This document shows, piece after piece, positions 1 to 11,243 of a stretch of 48,063 bases of DNA; position 1 is the stretch's first letter, and each line of letters starts with the position of its first letter. The notes beneath the pieces are model-generated. The model worked only from the letters and a program-made list of their open reading frames with translations. It searched no databases and was not told the DNA's origin. This DNA comes from Nemertoderma westbladi (taxonomy: Eukaryota; Xenacoelomorpha; Nemertodermatida; Nemertodermatidae). The translations under genes and the position numbers were made by a program. The stretch spans positions 1 through 48,063 of the forward strand of contig JAUCBJ010008274.1 of NCBI GenBank assembly GCA_032718475.1, in the 5' to 3' direction.

Positions 1-2221
1 TGCTGCCGCTGGTGAATGCCTACCACTTCATCCGTTCGTTTAATAATAATTAGGGCGCACCGGATATCCGATCGGCCGTATATTATGTGGTATTATTTTC
101 AAGATATAAATTCAACTGATGACGAAATAATTATTTTATGAATTATTTTTTTAATAATATTTTGTATTTTTATACATTTTTTTATTTCCATTGTAAAATT
201 AATAAGCGACACTCAAACTTGTCACATAATATATCCGTATTTTCTATCACACCTCCTCCCAGGAGTGGTTCATAATAATGAACTGTGCGGGTATAATTAA
301 AACTGTGCGGCCATTTAAAAGTACTGTAGTTGATCCTGGTATAGTTTAATCTTGAACCTTAACCTAAAATTTGGTGCATCCAATGTATCTGTTCAATGTT
401 TCAATGGCACTACCTATTGCAAATTATTTATTTATTTTTTTATATTGTAGTTAGTTATTTATGCCTAAAATATAGTTTAACTTATTCATACAGTACATAC
501 AGCATGAACGGAAGTATTTCCCTCAACAATATTTCCCTTTATAAGCAGGCCCGCATCATGCGGGAGGGGGCTTTGGGGGCACTGCCCCCCCCCCCCCCCA
601 GACAAGTCCCACTGCCCCCCCAGACATGTCTTGTTCACAATTAATTAATAATAATATTGTTGACCCCAGTGATCAATATTATTGGATACACATTTATCTT
701 ATAATACTGTAGGACTTATAATAGGATACACTTATAATTGGATACACACTTCTACACACTGACCTGACTCCCCACCATCCCATTTGTTCCAATTATATAA
801 TACTACCAGACTACAGTACATGACATTAATTTACCTACCTACCTGTAATTAATTTAATAAAAATACAGGAAGCTCCAGGTTCTCTCATTGGCTACCAGGG
901 GTTGTTTGTTGTTGACCCATTATCTACTGTATTTGTCTGTAGTTTGGAAGCCAGCTTGCAGTTAAAAGGCTAGGCGCTGAGGGTTGCTTGCACTGGTATC
1001 CATATCTATAATTTGTTGTAACTTAACCTTAACCATATTATACCTGAAGTGGGTCCTTCGCGTAGCACGTGACATAAATTATGTGTCAATTCGAAAGAAA
1101 TATAAGCAAAATCTAAGCAGATGTCCCTCGATCACTTTACACCTAGAGGCAGTCTGGAAAACTGCAGTCTATTTAAGACCTCAGAAAAAATTTAAATGAC
1201 ACAGCAAATGGTCGAGTACAATTCTGCCAAGTTTCCGCTTTAACGGATTAAAGGCAAAGAAATGGGAGGACATTTAATGCTTAGACATGTAGCCATCTAG
1301 CAGGAGACTGTTGAACTGTTGGTGTCAAAAGTCGCTAAATAATGTCAAGTTTTGGACAGATTTATGCCTACCAATTTTCAATTCTACAGCTTTAAATCTG
1401 ACAAAGTTATTTGAATGTCACAATCGTTACATCAACAACTATTTGCCATTACTGACATACTCCAACAGTGTCAGTTCGCCAAGGCTCCGCCAACTTCGTG
1501 GCTCGCCCCACACACCTTTCAACAATATTGATTATACTTTATATACTAAATTAACTCTCACTTTACTGTATGCTCCCCAAATCCCAGTTATGGGTTTGCC
1601 CCCCCCCCCCCAGATTTGGTCTCTGCCACCCTCAGATATTATGATCACCATACGGGCCTGTTTAAAAGACATAACGTCAACGCCATTTCTCTACTACGAC
1701 GGGTAAACTCAATAAATAAGTAATCTCTAGTAATCTCTCTATCCAGCGTGCGTACAGTATTGAATGAATATATTATGCAGATTCCACTTACTTAAGTATA
1801 CAGTAGTTACCACACTGCCTACTGTATAGACAGGCCCAGGAATCTTTAAAAACAGGCCCGCTCTTCTATGATGCAATTGCCCATTCATTTATTAAAGTGG
1901 AAATATGAAATTCATGAAAGAACAAATCTGTTTTTAATTTCAATTTCAATGACTTATTATGTTATTCTAGACATGACAAAGACACCAAGTCTGCAAGTAG
2001 CAGACTACTGGACTAGCAGGTCTTGAGTGTAGTACTCAAGGACTGCTGAAAGCTGAAGCACCTTCACTACTACCTGACTACTTCAGTATTCCTTGGTAGT
2101 ACTACACAGTACAGTACCAGTCCGGTACTACAGTCCACTAGTCAGACAGTAAGCTCAGAAGCTATTTAATATATTGTAGACTTTCTTTCATTCAAACATA
2201 AACAAATGCTACAATCTGACA
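1..2221. other. AT-rich non-coding stretch
   Basis: I see no convincing gene here. The small open frames lack recognisable domains, and two of them read through poly-C tracts at 585-599 and 1599-1611, both in the context GCC(n)CAGA. About 1050-1515 is a degenerate copy of the interspersed repeat described at 18270-18660 and 21240-22160. The remainder is low-complexity AT-rich DNA with GTAC/CAGT-rich patches around 2000-2150. Confidence 0.6.
1050..1515 (+). repeat. Degenerate copy of interspersed repeat (related to 315-bp unit)
   Basis: By eye it is collinear with 21390-22155. Shared features are a CTAGAGGCAG/CTAGCGGCAG block, a TTAAAGGCAAAGAAATGGGA block, a 'CTTTAAATCTGACAAAGTTAT' type block, and the ending GCTCCGCCAACTTCGTGGC followed by TCGCCCCAC. 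The copy at 18270-18660 shares the left part (CCTTCGCG.AGCACGTGAC). No coding capacity. The class is unknown, possibly an old non-autonomous DNA transposon. Confidence 0.6.
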
Positions 2222-2345
2222 ATGGGAAAGAAGAAGCGACGCAGCATATGCAGTGGGTGCGGAGGGAAGGAAATGCCTTATCGGCATAATATAAGGACTT
2301 GTCGTTCTCAATTTAAAACTGTTGATAAAGAAAAAGACCCAAATT
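2222..2345 (+). CDS. Possible first exon encoding a C2HC zinc-knuckle-like segment
   Basis: An ATG at 2222 opens a 41-codon frame, MGKKKRRSICSGCGGKEMPY followed by a segment ending HNIRTC and a short polar tail. Cysteines and a histidine fall in a C-x2-C-x8-H-x4-C pattern typical of small zinc knuckles, preceded by a basic KKKRR stretch that could be a nuclear signal. The frame runs into a strong 5' splice site, T|GTAAGT, at 2346-2351 (phase 1). I could not find the next exon, so the protein cannot be named. It could belong to a host gene or to a transposon; the basic plus zinc-knuckle layout occurs in both. Confidence 0.4.
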
Positions 2346-2815
2346 GTAAGTTAATTTACAGATTTAGGCTAATACAGTAATATTTAACATCGTTTGATAT
2401 TTGAAAATATATCTAACTGACATCGTCTGTCTGTCTGTATGTGTTGGCGGTAGTACTCTGTAGCCTAACTAACTGTAACTATGATAGGCTTATGGTCATC
2501 ACAATTTGCTCGCCCACGTCCTGACGTCAGCACGTTGAGTGGGGCCGGGTCTCGCAGGATACAGGAAGGGTGGAGTGGAGGCCCAGTCCAACCCAAACCA
2601 CTGAAACAATTAAAGCTTGCTGCTACCCGTATACTGAGACTGATACTAGGCTGCCAGAATGTCTACCTTCTGACTGTCTGACCTTGAATAGGTGACCAGA
2701 AAAGTAAATTGGCTGCTTATATGTACAGTGGTGAGAATAGCCCAATTTCATTTTTATTACGGTACTTTATTGTAATTGACAGATTGATTTCCTTTCTACC
2801 TTCAGACTGCATTTT
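2346..2815. other. Non-coding stretch
   Basis: Directly downstream of the candidate splice donor at 2346. If the exon is real, this is intron. One short open frame (2481-2681) has no recognisable features. Nothing else is seen. Confidence 0.4.
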
Positions 2816-2966
2816 TTTTTTATGGAGTGCTTCATTTTTTACCTTTTTTTATGGAGTGCTTCATTTTTTACCTTTTTTTATGGAGTGCTTCATTTTTTAC
2901 CTTTTTTATATGGAGTGCTTCATTTTGTACCTTTTTTTTATGGAGTGCTTCATATTTTACCTTTTT
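2816..2966 (+). repeat. 29-30 bp minisatellite, five copies
   Basis: The core ATGGAGTGCTTCATTTT recurs at 2822, 2851, 2880, 2910 and 2940, separated by T-rich spacers of slightly varying length. The spacing is 29, 29, 30 and 30 bp. Two overlapping hydrophobic open frames across it (MECFIFYLF-type) are products of the repeat and not genes. Confidence 0.9.
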
Positions 2967-2969
2967 TTG

Positions 2970-4927
2970 CTTTTTTTTATACTTCAACCTGTCAACTTAA
3001 CTTATTTTTTTTAATCCAGCCATTTTAAGGCCCATGTCTGCATGAGAATACCAGACTTTATGCCGTTATATTTCTCTTTGCAGTTACCCCCATGTGAAGA
3101 ATCAGCTCCTTAAATAATATTAATAACCGAAATAAGAACCCAAATAATCGATACATTTCTTAGTATAGTTGACCACCAAGTAGAGCACGTACCCTTCCAA
3201 GCCAATATCAATGTGTACAAACATACACCTTCGTGCAGCAAGAGGCTCAGTTACAGATACAGATTAAAATTGAGCAATTCTATCCCAAAATCGGCACTGA
3301 GAAATTTAAATAAATAATAAGAAATTTAACCAAACTGCCAATAAGAATAAATCAAAGAAGAGAGGAAAGTCCCCCCCCTCGCTTCAACCGCCCTCCTAAT
3401 CTGCGCGACTGCACCACCAGACCACCCCAACCCAAAGGCGCACATAGGATTAATGAAAGGCAGAGGTATTAACAGGCAATTTGTGTTTTTAATTTTAAGC
3501 ATAGAGGCGACCCAATTGGTAAGAAATATTAAAACTTACCTTATGCCGATAGTATTGATACTGAAATATTAATTTATCATGTCAACACCTCAACGAAATT
3601 ATTCAGCTAATTATTCTAAAGAATCACAATTAAATACGCAGCCAATCATTTTGCGAGATAAAGCAAGCTGGCTTATTAGTCGGGCACCTTACACTACCGG
3701 TATTGCCTATGTCCTATAGCTATAGATTTAATACCCATTGCCAAGTAGTGGTGAGATGATTTGGTTGGTTCCCAACTAATAGGTAATAGCAAGTATGCCA
3801 AGGAATGAGGGAGCTGGAAGTATAGAGTGACGAAATGCATTTTGATAACTTAATTAAGTTTAGATTTATATTAATTAAAAACACATTTCTTAAAGCAAAA
3901 CACGTGAACAATTAAAAACTGCAATGGAATGGGGTATGGGGATTACAGCTGTATAATTTTTAAGTATAATTATTTATATCTTATACTATAAAATAATTAA
4001 TTTCCATTAAAAGTAATGTTTAAAATGCTGTTTTTATCCTAATCAACTTATTTAACTAATTAACTGCTATTATCTTAGCTTCTCGAAGGCCACACGCAAA
4101 TTCAACTTTGACAATTTCTAAAATTTCGCTGAACAACATGTGTACCAGGTTTGGATAGATTTCATCGAGGATTGGCCGAGTGGCCAATCGTTTAGAATTG
4201 GGCATAACAGATCAACAGACACACCGATTGAGTTTAGTGGTTCCCGTATGCTAAGCTCGCTTACTCTCGTGGCTTGCCCCTCATACCTTCAAACATGCAC
4301 ACAAACATACGTTTTTTCGACAGCAATAATCCATGACTGTCTTCTAATTACTGTACGGGTGGGCCTATAAATAAAAAAGGTAAAGTAAACAAATATAGAT
4401 AAAAAATGGTAAAATGAAAATGAAAAAAAGGTAAAATGAAGTATAGCTGGATTTAAATGTGACGGGATCCGAGTTGGCACAGGATCTACCGGTTTTTGTG
4501 TCGTGTCTATACGCGTCGCCGCGTCCGCCCCACTGCTTGCTAGGTGTAGATAGGCCGAAGGCCGGTATAATAAAGGTAGCGTTATTAATAATGTCAGATA
4601 TATAAGTAATACATGCTTATAATACAGCACAATCAGTATAGTACAATGATGGCAGCAACGACGACGGTTAAAACCGTTTGACTTCTACACTGAATAATTA
4701 CCAACTAAACGTAACCAATATTGGGCAATGGATATACAGAATATGGATAACTTATTACACACGGTTCTAACCTACATGTCAGCATGTTGACCTGCTAACA
4801 GACACGTTTACTGGCCAAGTGCTGGACGCCCCCCATTGGCTGGTTTTCCCCTGCAGTCACTCCCTACCTCCTTTGGCCCTATGCTAGCTTCCCTCTGGAG
4901 ATGAGTTTTATCATCTCCAAGCTGGCA
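2970..4927. other. Non-coding stretch with possible tRNA-like SINE remnant
   Basis: No gene seen. At 4176-4186 TGGCCGAGTGG matches the RNA polymerase III A-box consensus, and a GGTTC resembling a B-box start lies at about 4238. The intervening sequence does not fold as a tRNA in my reading, so at best this is a decayed tRNA-derived SINE. Around 3360-3430 is C-rich. The minus-strand frame 4289-4630 is hydrophobic but unrecognisable and probably not coding. Confidence 0.35.
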
Positions 4928-5000
4928 TTATTGTATGGCATACTTTTAGTATTAAAACCCCATTTTATTATTTACTCATATTTTTTAAGGAAAATAATTT

Positions 5001-5382
5001 TGTACTCATATTTTTATAAGAGTCACTAATTCAAAGAATTATGTTCTCATTTTAAAATGAGTACACCATTAATTCGGAACATCTTTCAATTTTGTACTCA
5101 TATTTTTATAAGAGTCACTAATTCAAAGAATTATGTTCTCATTTTAAAATGAGTACACCATTAATTCGGAAAATCCTTTAATTTTGTACTCATATTTTTA
5201 TAAGAGTCACTAATTCAGTGTATTATGTTCTCATTTTAAAATGAGTACACCATTAATTCGGAAAATCCTTTAATTTTGTACTCATATTTTTATGAGAGTC
5301 ACTAATTCAAAGAATTATGTTCTCATTTTAAAATGAGTACACCATTAATTCGGAAAACCTTGCAATTTTGTACTCATATTTT
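5001..5382 (+). repeat. Left subterminal array of 92-bp units
   Basis: TGTACTCATATTTT recurs at 5001, 5093, 5185, 5277 and 5369, an exact 92-bp period giving four full units plus a stub. Each unit contains a short palindrome, CTCATTTTAAAATGAG. The reverse complement of the same units forms the right arm at about 8569-9050, where roughly five copies are present, so the two arms differ in copy number. Confidence 0.92.
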
Positions 5383-5548
5383 AGCCAATCGCGAATTTGC
5401 GCCTCATCTTTTAATAATTGTCACCCATCTTTTAACCAATCACGAATTTGCGCCTCATCTTCGAATAATTGCCACCCATCTTTTAGCCAATCGCGAATTT
5501 ACGCCTCATCTTTGAAAATATGTCACCCATGTTTTAGCCAATCACGAA
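5383..5548 (+). repeat. Left inner array of 51-bp units
   Basis: The motif (A/G)CCAATCRCGAATTT starts at 5383, 5434, 5485 and 5536, an exact 51-bp period. Inverted copies lie at about 8350-8568. The short reading frames across both arms encode the same repeated peptide and are repeat artefacts, not genes. Confidence 0.9.
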
Positions 5549-5707
5549 TGAAATAATTTTTATGTATTTAAAAAACCCTTTTAATATTTGTTATGATTAT
5601 TATTTTGCTATTTTATTATTATTAAGGTTATTTAAATTGTTGTTTTTATATTGTAAATTTGATTTCATCATTGCCACTTTATAGTAGTTTAGTTTTTATT
5701 GTTTATC

Positions 5708-7507
5708 ATGGAAACTCCGGCAAGTATATTTGTCAACCATTTGGAACATATCATAACCGAATGCGAACGTGTTTTAAAACCTGATTACTCACCTCAATTA
5801 ATTAATGACGAATTCAAGGAGTACCTATTAGCTAAACTCACCAATATATGTAATTGCTTAACTATGATAAAGGAATCTAATAATTTGACAGCTCATGATT
5901 CAGCAATTGTTGAGTATCTGACATATGTTCAATACCTACAAGTTCGTATCGCCAACTTGTACATAAGGGTCAGTCCTGATTGTACTTCTTTGTTTAATCA
6001 TGTTCTCACACATAATGGTCCGGGACCTGACAATACGGGGAGACCAAGATACGACGTTACTAAGTCTCAACTTGAATACCTCAAAGAGGCGGGATTTAAC
6101 TGGACTCAGATTGCTGCGATATTTGGAGTGAGTCGATCAACTATTATGGACCGAGTTCGTCAATTTGGTTTGGGAGTTCGAAACTTGTATCGCAATACGT
6201 TAGAGAATGAAAACCAAATTAAAGAAGTTATTGGTGAAATTCATCAACAATTCCCTTATGCGGGATGTAGATTCGTGTATGCCATGCTACGAAGTCAAAA
6301 TATGTTCATCGCGCTTCGACATGTTCATCGTGTCTTAAGGGAAATCGACCCCATTTTATCAGCAGCAAGGTGGCGAGCGCTTGTGGTCCGACGACGATAT
6401 AATGTAAAGGGTGCCAATTCTTTATGGCACATCGATGGCCATCATAGCCTTATAAGGTGGAACTTCGTAATACATGGTTAGTACTTTCGAAAAAGCGAAA
6501 AAAAACAAAAAATGTTATTTTAGCCACGACTTTTGTAGTTTTTTTGTTGTTGAAAGCCACTTTAAAAAAAAAACATTAATATCTCGGATCGATAACTAAA
6601 GCTGAAGTGAAATAGCAAAATAGGTAATATAGGCCCTGTTATGATATTATATATATTCTAGAATATTAAATGTTGATGGAATTTTAAAATTTAATTGTTG
6701 ATGGAAAACGAAATTTCATGATTGTTTACAATTGAATGTTTTCGCTAATTCGACTGTACTAGGTGGGGTTGATGGATTTTCCCGTCTGATTACATACAGT
6801 ACCTTTATGCATCGGGTAACAACTGTGCTGCAACTGTTTTGCCATTGTTCGAGGAAGCAGTTAGGAAATACGGCCTCCCTTCAAGGGTGAGCGGAGACAA
6901 GGGAGGGGAAAATAGACTGGTCGCCGAATATATGATAAGTCATCGAGGCACAAATCGAGGAAGCTTTATTGCAGGGAAAAGTACTCACAATCAAAGGATA
7001 GAACGCTTATGGAGAGATGTATTCCGTACTGTTGTTATCGTTTATTATGAGCTGTTTTTTTGGCTAGAAGACAACTCCCATTTAGATCCCTCCTCTGTCG
7101 ATGATATATATTGTTTGCATATTACTTACAAGAAACAAATAAACGCGGCTCTAGAAAGATTTGTAATTGGTTGGAATGCACATGGGTTACGCACGGAACG
7201 CTACTGGACCCCCCAGAAGATTTTCATCAATAGCCGATTAACATCGACTTGTGACATCGACAACGTACCAGATGAGATGAACAATATAAACCTAGATAAT
7301 TACGGAGTAGATTGGTCAGGTCCGATTGTTGAGGATCAAGAGACAGTTGTTGATGTTACCAATATTGAACGTCCTATATCCGAAGAATCTGAAAGACAGT
7401 TACTCAGTGAAATCAATCACCGATTTGGGTCTGATAATTCCGATAATAAATACGGTGTTGACTGCTATTTATATTGCAAGCAATTTGTATTTAATTATAA
7501 AGAATAA
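5708..7507 (+). CDS. DDE transposase/integrase of the IS3EU-like element (two exons, one frameshift)
   Basis: Transposase that would cut and join the element's ends in the nucleus. Exon 1 is 5708-6476 and exon 2 is 6763-7507. A 286-bp intron runs from G|GTTAGT to CTAG|G and joins the frames between HG and GVDGFSR. Exon 1 carries a helix-turn-helix ([20 protein letters not shown]) and an IS3 OrfB-like second HTH ([13 protein letters not shown]). The catalytic triad is D in HIDGHH (6434), D in SGDKGGEN (6896) and E in HNQRIERLW (7001), with 34 residues between the last two (DD34E). ATG 5708 is chosen as the first methionine followed by a soluble N-terminus. In exon 2 the [11 protein letters not shown] frame shifts to the YASGNN frame near 6793-6802, so this copy is probably inactive unless the shift is a sequencing error. 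The fit to rve-domain animal transposases is good. Confidence 0.82.
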
Positions 7508-8349
7508 CGATACTAGTTATTTTTTGTATCGATTTTTAGTTTATAATAATTTTATATTATTTCCAGCTATTTCGCAACCAATTTTCTGTTATTACCTCAT
7601 GGGACGGACGGGTATAAATGTAAGTAAGAGGGACGAGGCAAACTTCTCCCTTAAAAAAGCATGAAAATTTGTTGAAAAAAAAACAACGAAAATGTTGGCA
7701 CATACGGAACTGTTCCCTATTTAACTAATACTTTTAATTGATGATTGATGATTATTAGTTCCAAAATAGGATAAAAAATTAGTTTCTATTGTAACTCTAT
7801 GTTCACTTCTGAAAATGTGCGAATGCAACTAAGCTCGTGTAACAACTGGTCAGAAATATTACTGGTTTAATGTTTTGCTTCTTAGATACAACTTACTTGT
7901 ATTAACATTGTATTTAATAATGTTTTGTAGATTACACTTAACTAAACTCTACTTTCCTGTATCTTGACTCCGCTATCTCTGTACTTATCTTTATTGATAA
8001 AGTATGATAGTAATAATAATACAATATGAGTAATTACAATATAGTAATGTATTTTTCTCAATTAAAATTTTGGAAACTTAGAAACACTAACTACATTACT
8101 GTAAGTAAATAATAGTGACTAAGATACTAATGACGGCAATACAACTTAGGCCTAGTAATCATTTATGTTATGCCCACTTTTACAGACCCAATCACCCACA
8201 TCCACTAGTAAATCTTAAACTCTCGATAGCCAGTGCAGCAACTTTATGTACCGTCGTTCTCATATGCTATCACAGAAACCATATGATTTCAACAGTAGTC
8301 CGATTCACCCTTTATACTTCTTTACAACAGTGGAGAAAGGCCTTATCAA

Positions 8350-9050
8350 TGATTGGCTAAAAGATGGGTGGCAATTATTCGAAGATGAGGCGCAAATTCG
8401 TGATTGGTTAAAAGATGGGTGACATATTTTCAAAGATGAGGCGCAAATTCGCGATTGGCTAAAAGATGGGTGGCAATTATTCGAAGATGAGGCGCAAATT
8501 CGTGATTGGTTAAAAGTTGGGTGACAATTATTAAAAGATGAGGCGCAAATTCGCGATTGGCTAAAATATGAGTACAAAATTGCAAGGTTTTCCGAATTAA
8601 TGGTGTACTCATTTTAAAATGAGTACATAATTCTTTGAATTAGTGACTCTTATAAAAATATGAGTACAAAATTGAAAGATGTTCCGAATTAATGGTGTAC
8701 TCATTTTAAAATGAGTACATAATTCTTTGAATTAGTGACTCTTATAAAAATATGAGTACAAAATTGAAAGATGTTCCGAATTAATGGTGTACTCATTTTA
8801 AAATGAGAACATAATTCTTTGAATTAGTGACTCTTATAAAAATATGAGTACAAAATTGAAAAATTTCCCGAATTATAGGTGTACTCATTTTAAAATGAGA
8901 ACATAATTCTTTGAATTAGTGACTCTTATAAAAATATGAGTACAAAATTGCAAAATTTCCCGAATTATAGGTGTACTCATTTTAAAATGAGAACATAATG
9001 CAATTAAATTAGTTACACATATAAAAATAAGAGTACATAATTATTTTCCT
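8350..9050 (-). repeat. Right TIR: inverted 51-bp and 92-bp arrays
   Basis: Mirror image of 5001-5548. The 51-bp units lie at about 8350-8568 (about 4.2 copies against 3.2 on the left), then 92-bp units at about 8569-9050 (about five copies). The inverted CTCATTTTAAAATGAG palindromes are kept. Unequal copy numbers on the two sides suggest slippage or unequal exchange after the arms formed. Confidence 0.88.
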
Positions 9051-9111
9051 TAAAAAAATATGAGTGAATAATAAAATGGGGTTTTAATACTAAAAGTATG
9101 CCATATTATTG

Positions 9112-9507
9112 CCCCGTTCCCTTGTCCCCTCCTGGAATGCAATTTCATATTGGATATGATATTGCATACTCGGTTGTGATTCGTAAATCACAATTCCCAT
9201 TCTCTCACTGACACTGAGTGGTGTGCAGCGGATGGATACGCTAACATTAAAAATAAAGATGAAATAAAGTGTTTAAAAAAAGGGTAAAAAAGGGTAAAAT
9301 CAAGCCCTCAATAAAGTACCGGTAATAGAAAAGGAAATTGGCCTATTCTCACCACCGTACTTACTACTTATGACCTCGTTTTTACTTCTCCAGCAGTAAC
9401 TCATGGAGTTGTATCCCTTGTAGCAAGCCAAACTACACAGCCCAGGTTTGCAGTACCCATCGGGGCGGATTATTGCCCCAACACCCCCCCCCCCCCCCCC
9501 CCCCGCC
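9112..9507. other. Non-coding spacer with poly-C tract
   Basis: Lies between two transposons. It ends in a run of 21 C (9484-9504) directly beside the next element. No gene seen. Confidence 0.6.
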
Positions 9508-9574
9508 GTACGGAAGCACATAACGGCCACATTACCACAAAGAAAATATAGCATTAACTCTATGGGAGCTTAAT

Positions 9575-10700
9575 GTGCTGTAGTAAATGTGCGCAGTGGT
9601 CTACCGCAACATTTAGAATGTGCCGTGGTAAATGTGCCGTGGTCTACCGCAACATTTAGAATGTGCCGTGGTCTTCCGCAACATTTAGAATGTGCCGTGG
9701 TAAATGTGCCGTGGTCTACCGCAACATTTAGAATGTGCCGTGGTCTACCGCAACATTTAGAATGTGCCGTGGTCTACCGCAACATTTAGAATGTGCCGTG
9801 GTCTTCCGCAACATTTAGAATGTGACGTGGTCTTCCGCAACATTTAGAATATGCCGTGGTAAATGTGCCGTGGTCTACCGCAACATTTAGAATGTGCCGT
9901 GGTCTACCGCAACATTTAGAATGTGCCGTGGTAAATGTGCCGTAGTCTACCGCAACATTTAGAATGTGCCGTAGTAAGTGTGCCGTTGTCTACCGCAACA
10001 TTTAGAATGTGTCGTTGTCTACCGCAACATTTAGAATGTGCCGTGGTAAATGTGCCGTGGTCTACCGCAACATTTAGAATGTGCCGTGGTAAATGTGCCG
10101 TGGTCTACCGCAACATTTAGAATGTGCCGTGGTAAATGTGCCGTGGTCTACCGCAACATTTAGAATGTGCCGTGGTCTACCGCAACATTTAGAATGTACC
10201 GTGGTAAATGTGCCGCGGTCTACCGCAACATTTAGAATGTGCCGTAGTAAATGTGCCGTAGTCTACCGCAACATTTAGAATGTGCCGTGGTCTTCCGCAA
10301 CATTTAGAATGTTCCGTGGTAAATGTGCCGTGGTCTACCGCAACATTTAGAATGTGCCGTGGTCTTCCGCAACATTTAGAATGTACCGTGGTAAATGTGC
10401 CGTGGTCTACCGCAACATTTAGAATGTGCCGTGGTAAATGTGCCGTAGTCTACCGCAACATTTAGAATGTGCCGTAGTAAATGTGCCGTGGTCTACCGCA
10501 ACATTTAGAATGTGTCGTGGTCTACCGCAACATTTAGAATGTGCCGTGGTAAATGTGCCGTGGTCTACCGCAACATTTAGAATGTGCCGTGGTAAATGTG
10601 CCGTGGTCTACCGCAACATTTAGAATGTGCCATAGTAAATGTGCCGTAGTCTACCGCAACATTTAGAATGTGCCGTGGTAAATGTGCCGTGGTCTACCGC
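9575..10700 (+). repeat. Two-module minisatellite (29 bp and 14 bp)
   Basis: The array consists of a 29-bp module (CCGTGGTCTACCGCAACATT then TAGAATGTG) and an optional 14-bp module (CCGTGGTAAATGTG), joined in varying order so that local periods of 29, 43, 158 and 187 bp appear. Variants include GTCTTCC, CCGTAGT and CCGTTGT. The repeated frames across it (MCRGLPQHLECAVVNVP-type) follow from the repeat, have no start context and are not annotated as genes. Confidence 0.93.
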
Positions 10701-10953
10701 AACTGGCGAAAAGTTCTTTCACTGACGGAAAAACCGTATTGCGAAAGCAATACTATTCTAATTTGTTTATGGTTATATCCTGACCGGTAAAGGGAGCTGA
10801 TGACAATCTTAATATCCACTTCCTTCATTACTATTATTATAGTATATGTGTATGATAGTAATATCCTGTACTAACAGACTGAGACGCTAGGCCTAAGGTA
10901 ACTGATACTGAAAGTATCGCGAAATGGAAAGACTGAAAGCAAACACTTATTAA

Positions 10954-11176
10954 TGTTGCAGTAGTCTACGGAACATTCTAAATGTTGCGGTAGACCACGG
11001 CACATTTACCACAGCACATTCGAAATGTTGCGGTAGACCACGGCACATTTACCACAGCACATTCTAAATGTTGCGGTAAACCACGGCACATTTACCACGG
11101 CAATTCTAAATGTTGCGGTAAACCACAGCACATTCTAAGTGTTGTGGTAGACCACGGCACATTTACTACGGCACAT
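10954..11176 (-). repeat. Inverted arm of the 29/14-bp minisatellite
   Basis: Units such as AATGTTGCGGTAGACCACGG and CACATTTACCACGG are reverse complements of the left array modules. About five to six units are present, some with single-base losses. Confidence 0.9.
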
Positions 11177-11243
11177 TAAGCTCCCATAGAGGTAATGCTA
11201 TCTTTTCTTTGTGGTTATGTGGCCGTTATGGGCCATTCCGTAC

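Larger units (their letters stand above)
4934..9105 (+). mobile_element. IS3EU-like DDE DNA transposon, 4.17 kb, with TIRs and 6-bp TSD
   Basis: The element starts TATGGCATACTTTTAGTATT at 4934 and ends with the inverse at 9105. It is flanked by the same hexamer TTATTG at 4928-4933 and 9106-9111. The inverted repeats extend for hundreds of bases (left about 4934-5548, right about 8350-9105). Each is an outer unique end, then 92-bp tandem units, then 51-bp tandem units. Between them lies a transposase with an IS3-like integrase core. Long TIRs, a 6-bp TSD and a DD34E core fit the eukaryotic IS3-like (IS3EU) group as I know it; the group name is my inference. The region 7508-8349 inside the element is non-coding. 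Confidence 0.88.
9508..11243. mobile_element. Non-autonomous inverted-repeat element filled with minisatellite
   Basis: The ends are inverted copies of each other. The left end (GTACGGAA..CATAACGGCCACATTACCAC, then CTCTATGGGAGCTTAATGTG) is matched in reverse at about 11178-11243. Inside, a 1.1-kb minisatellite lies on one strand (9575-10700) and a 0.2-kb array of the same units lies in reverse orientation (10954-11176), separated by about 250 bp of unique DNA. A possible 4-bp direct repeat CGCC (9504-9507 and 11244-11247) may be the target duplication, but this is weak because the left copy abuts a poly-C tract. There is no coding capacity and the superfamily is unknown. Confidence 0.72.

Noticed and set aside
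4171-4250. tRNA gene suggested by TGGCCGAGTGG (A-box)
   Set aside because: No acceptor stem, anticodon loop or full B-box can be formed; at most a decayed SINE.
4289-4630. 113-aa hydrophobic minus-strand ORF
   Set aside because: Composition reflects AAAATGAAAA-rich plus-strand DNA, with no family similarity.
5333-5556. ORFs with repeated ANREFAPHL / QSRICASS peptides, also mirrored at 8305-8612
   Set aside because: They arise from the 51-bp units in both arms of the transposon in two frames; not genes.
9589-10623. Series of 61-66-aa open frames with MCRGLPQHLECAVVNVP-like peptides
   Set aside because: They are translations of the 29/14-bp minisatellite, identical from unit to unit, with no independent coding signal.
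9575-10700. CRISPR-like array
   Set aside because: The units have no unique spacers, the genome is eukaryotic, and no cas genes are present. It is a minisatellite.
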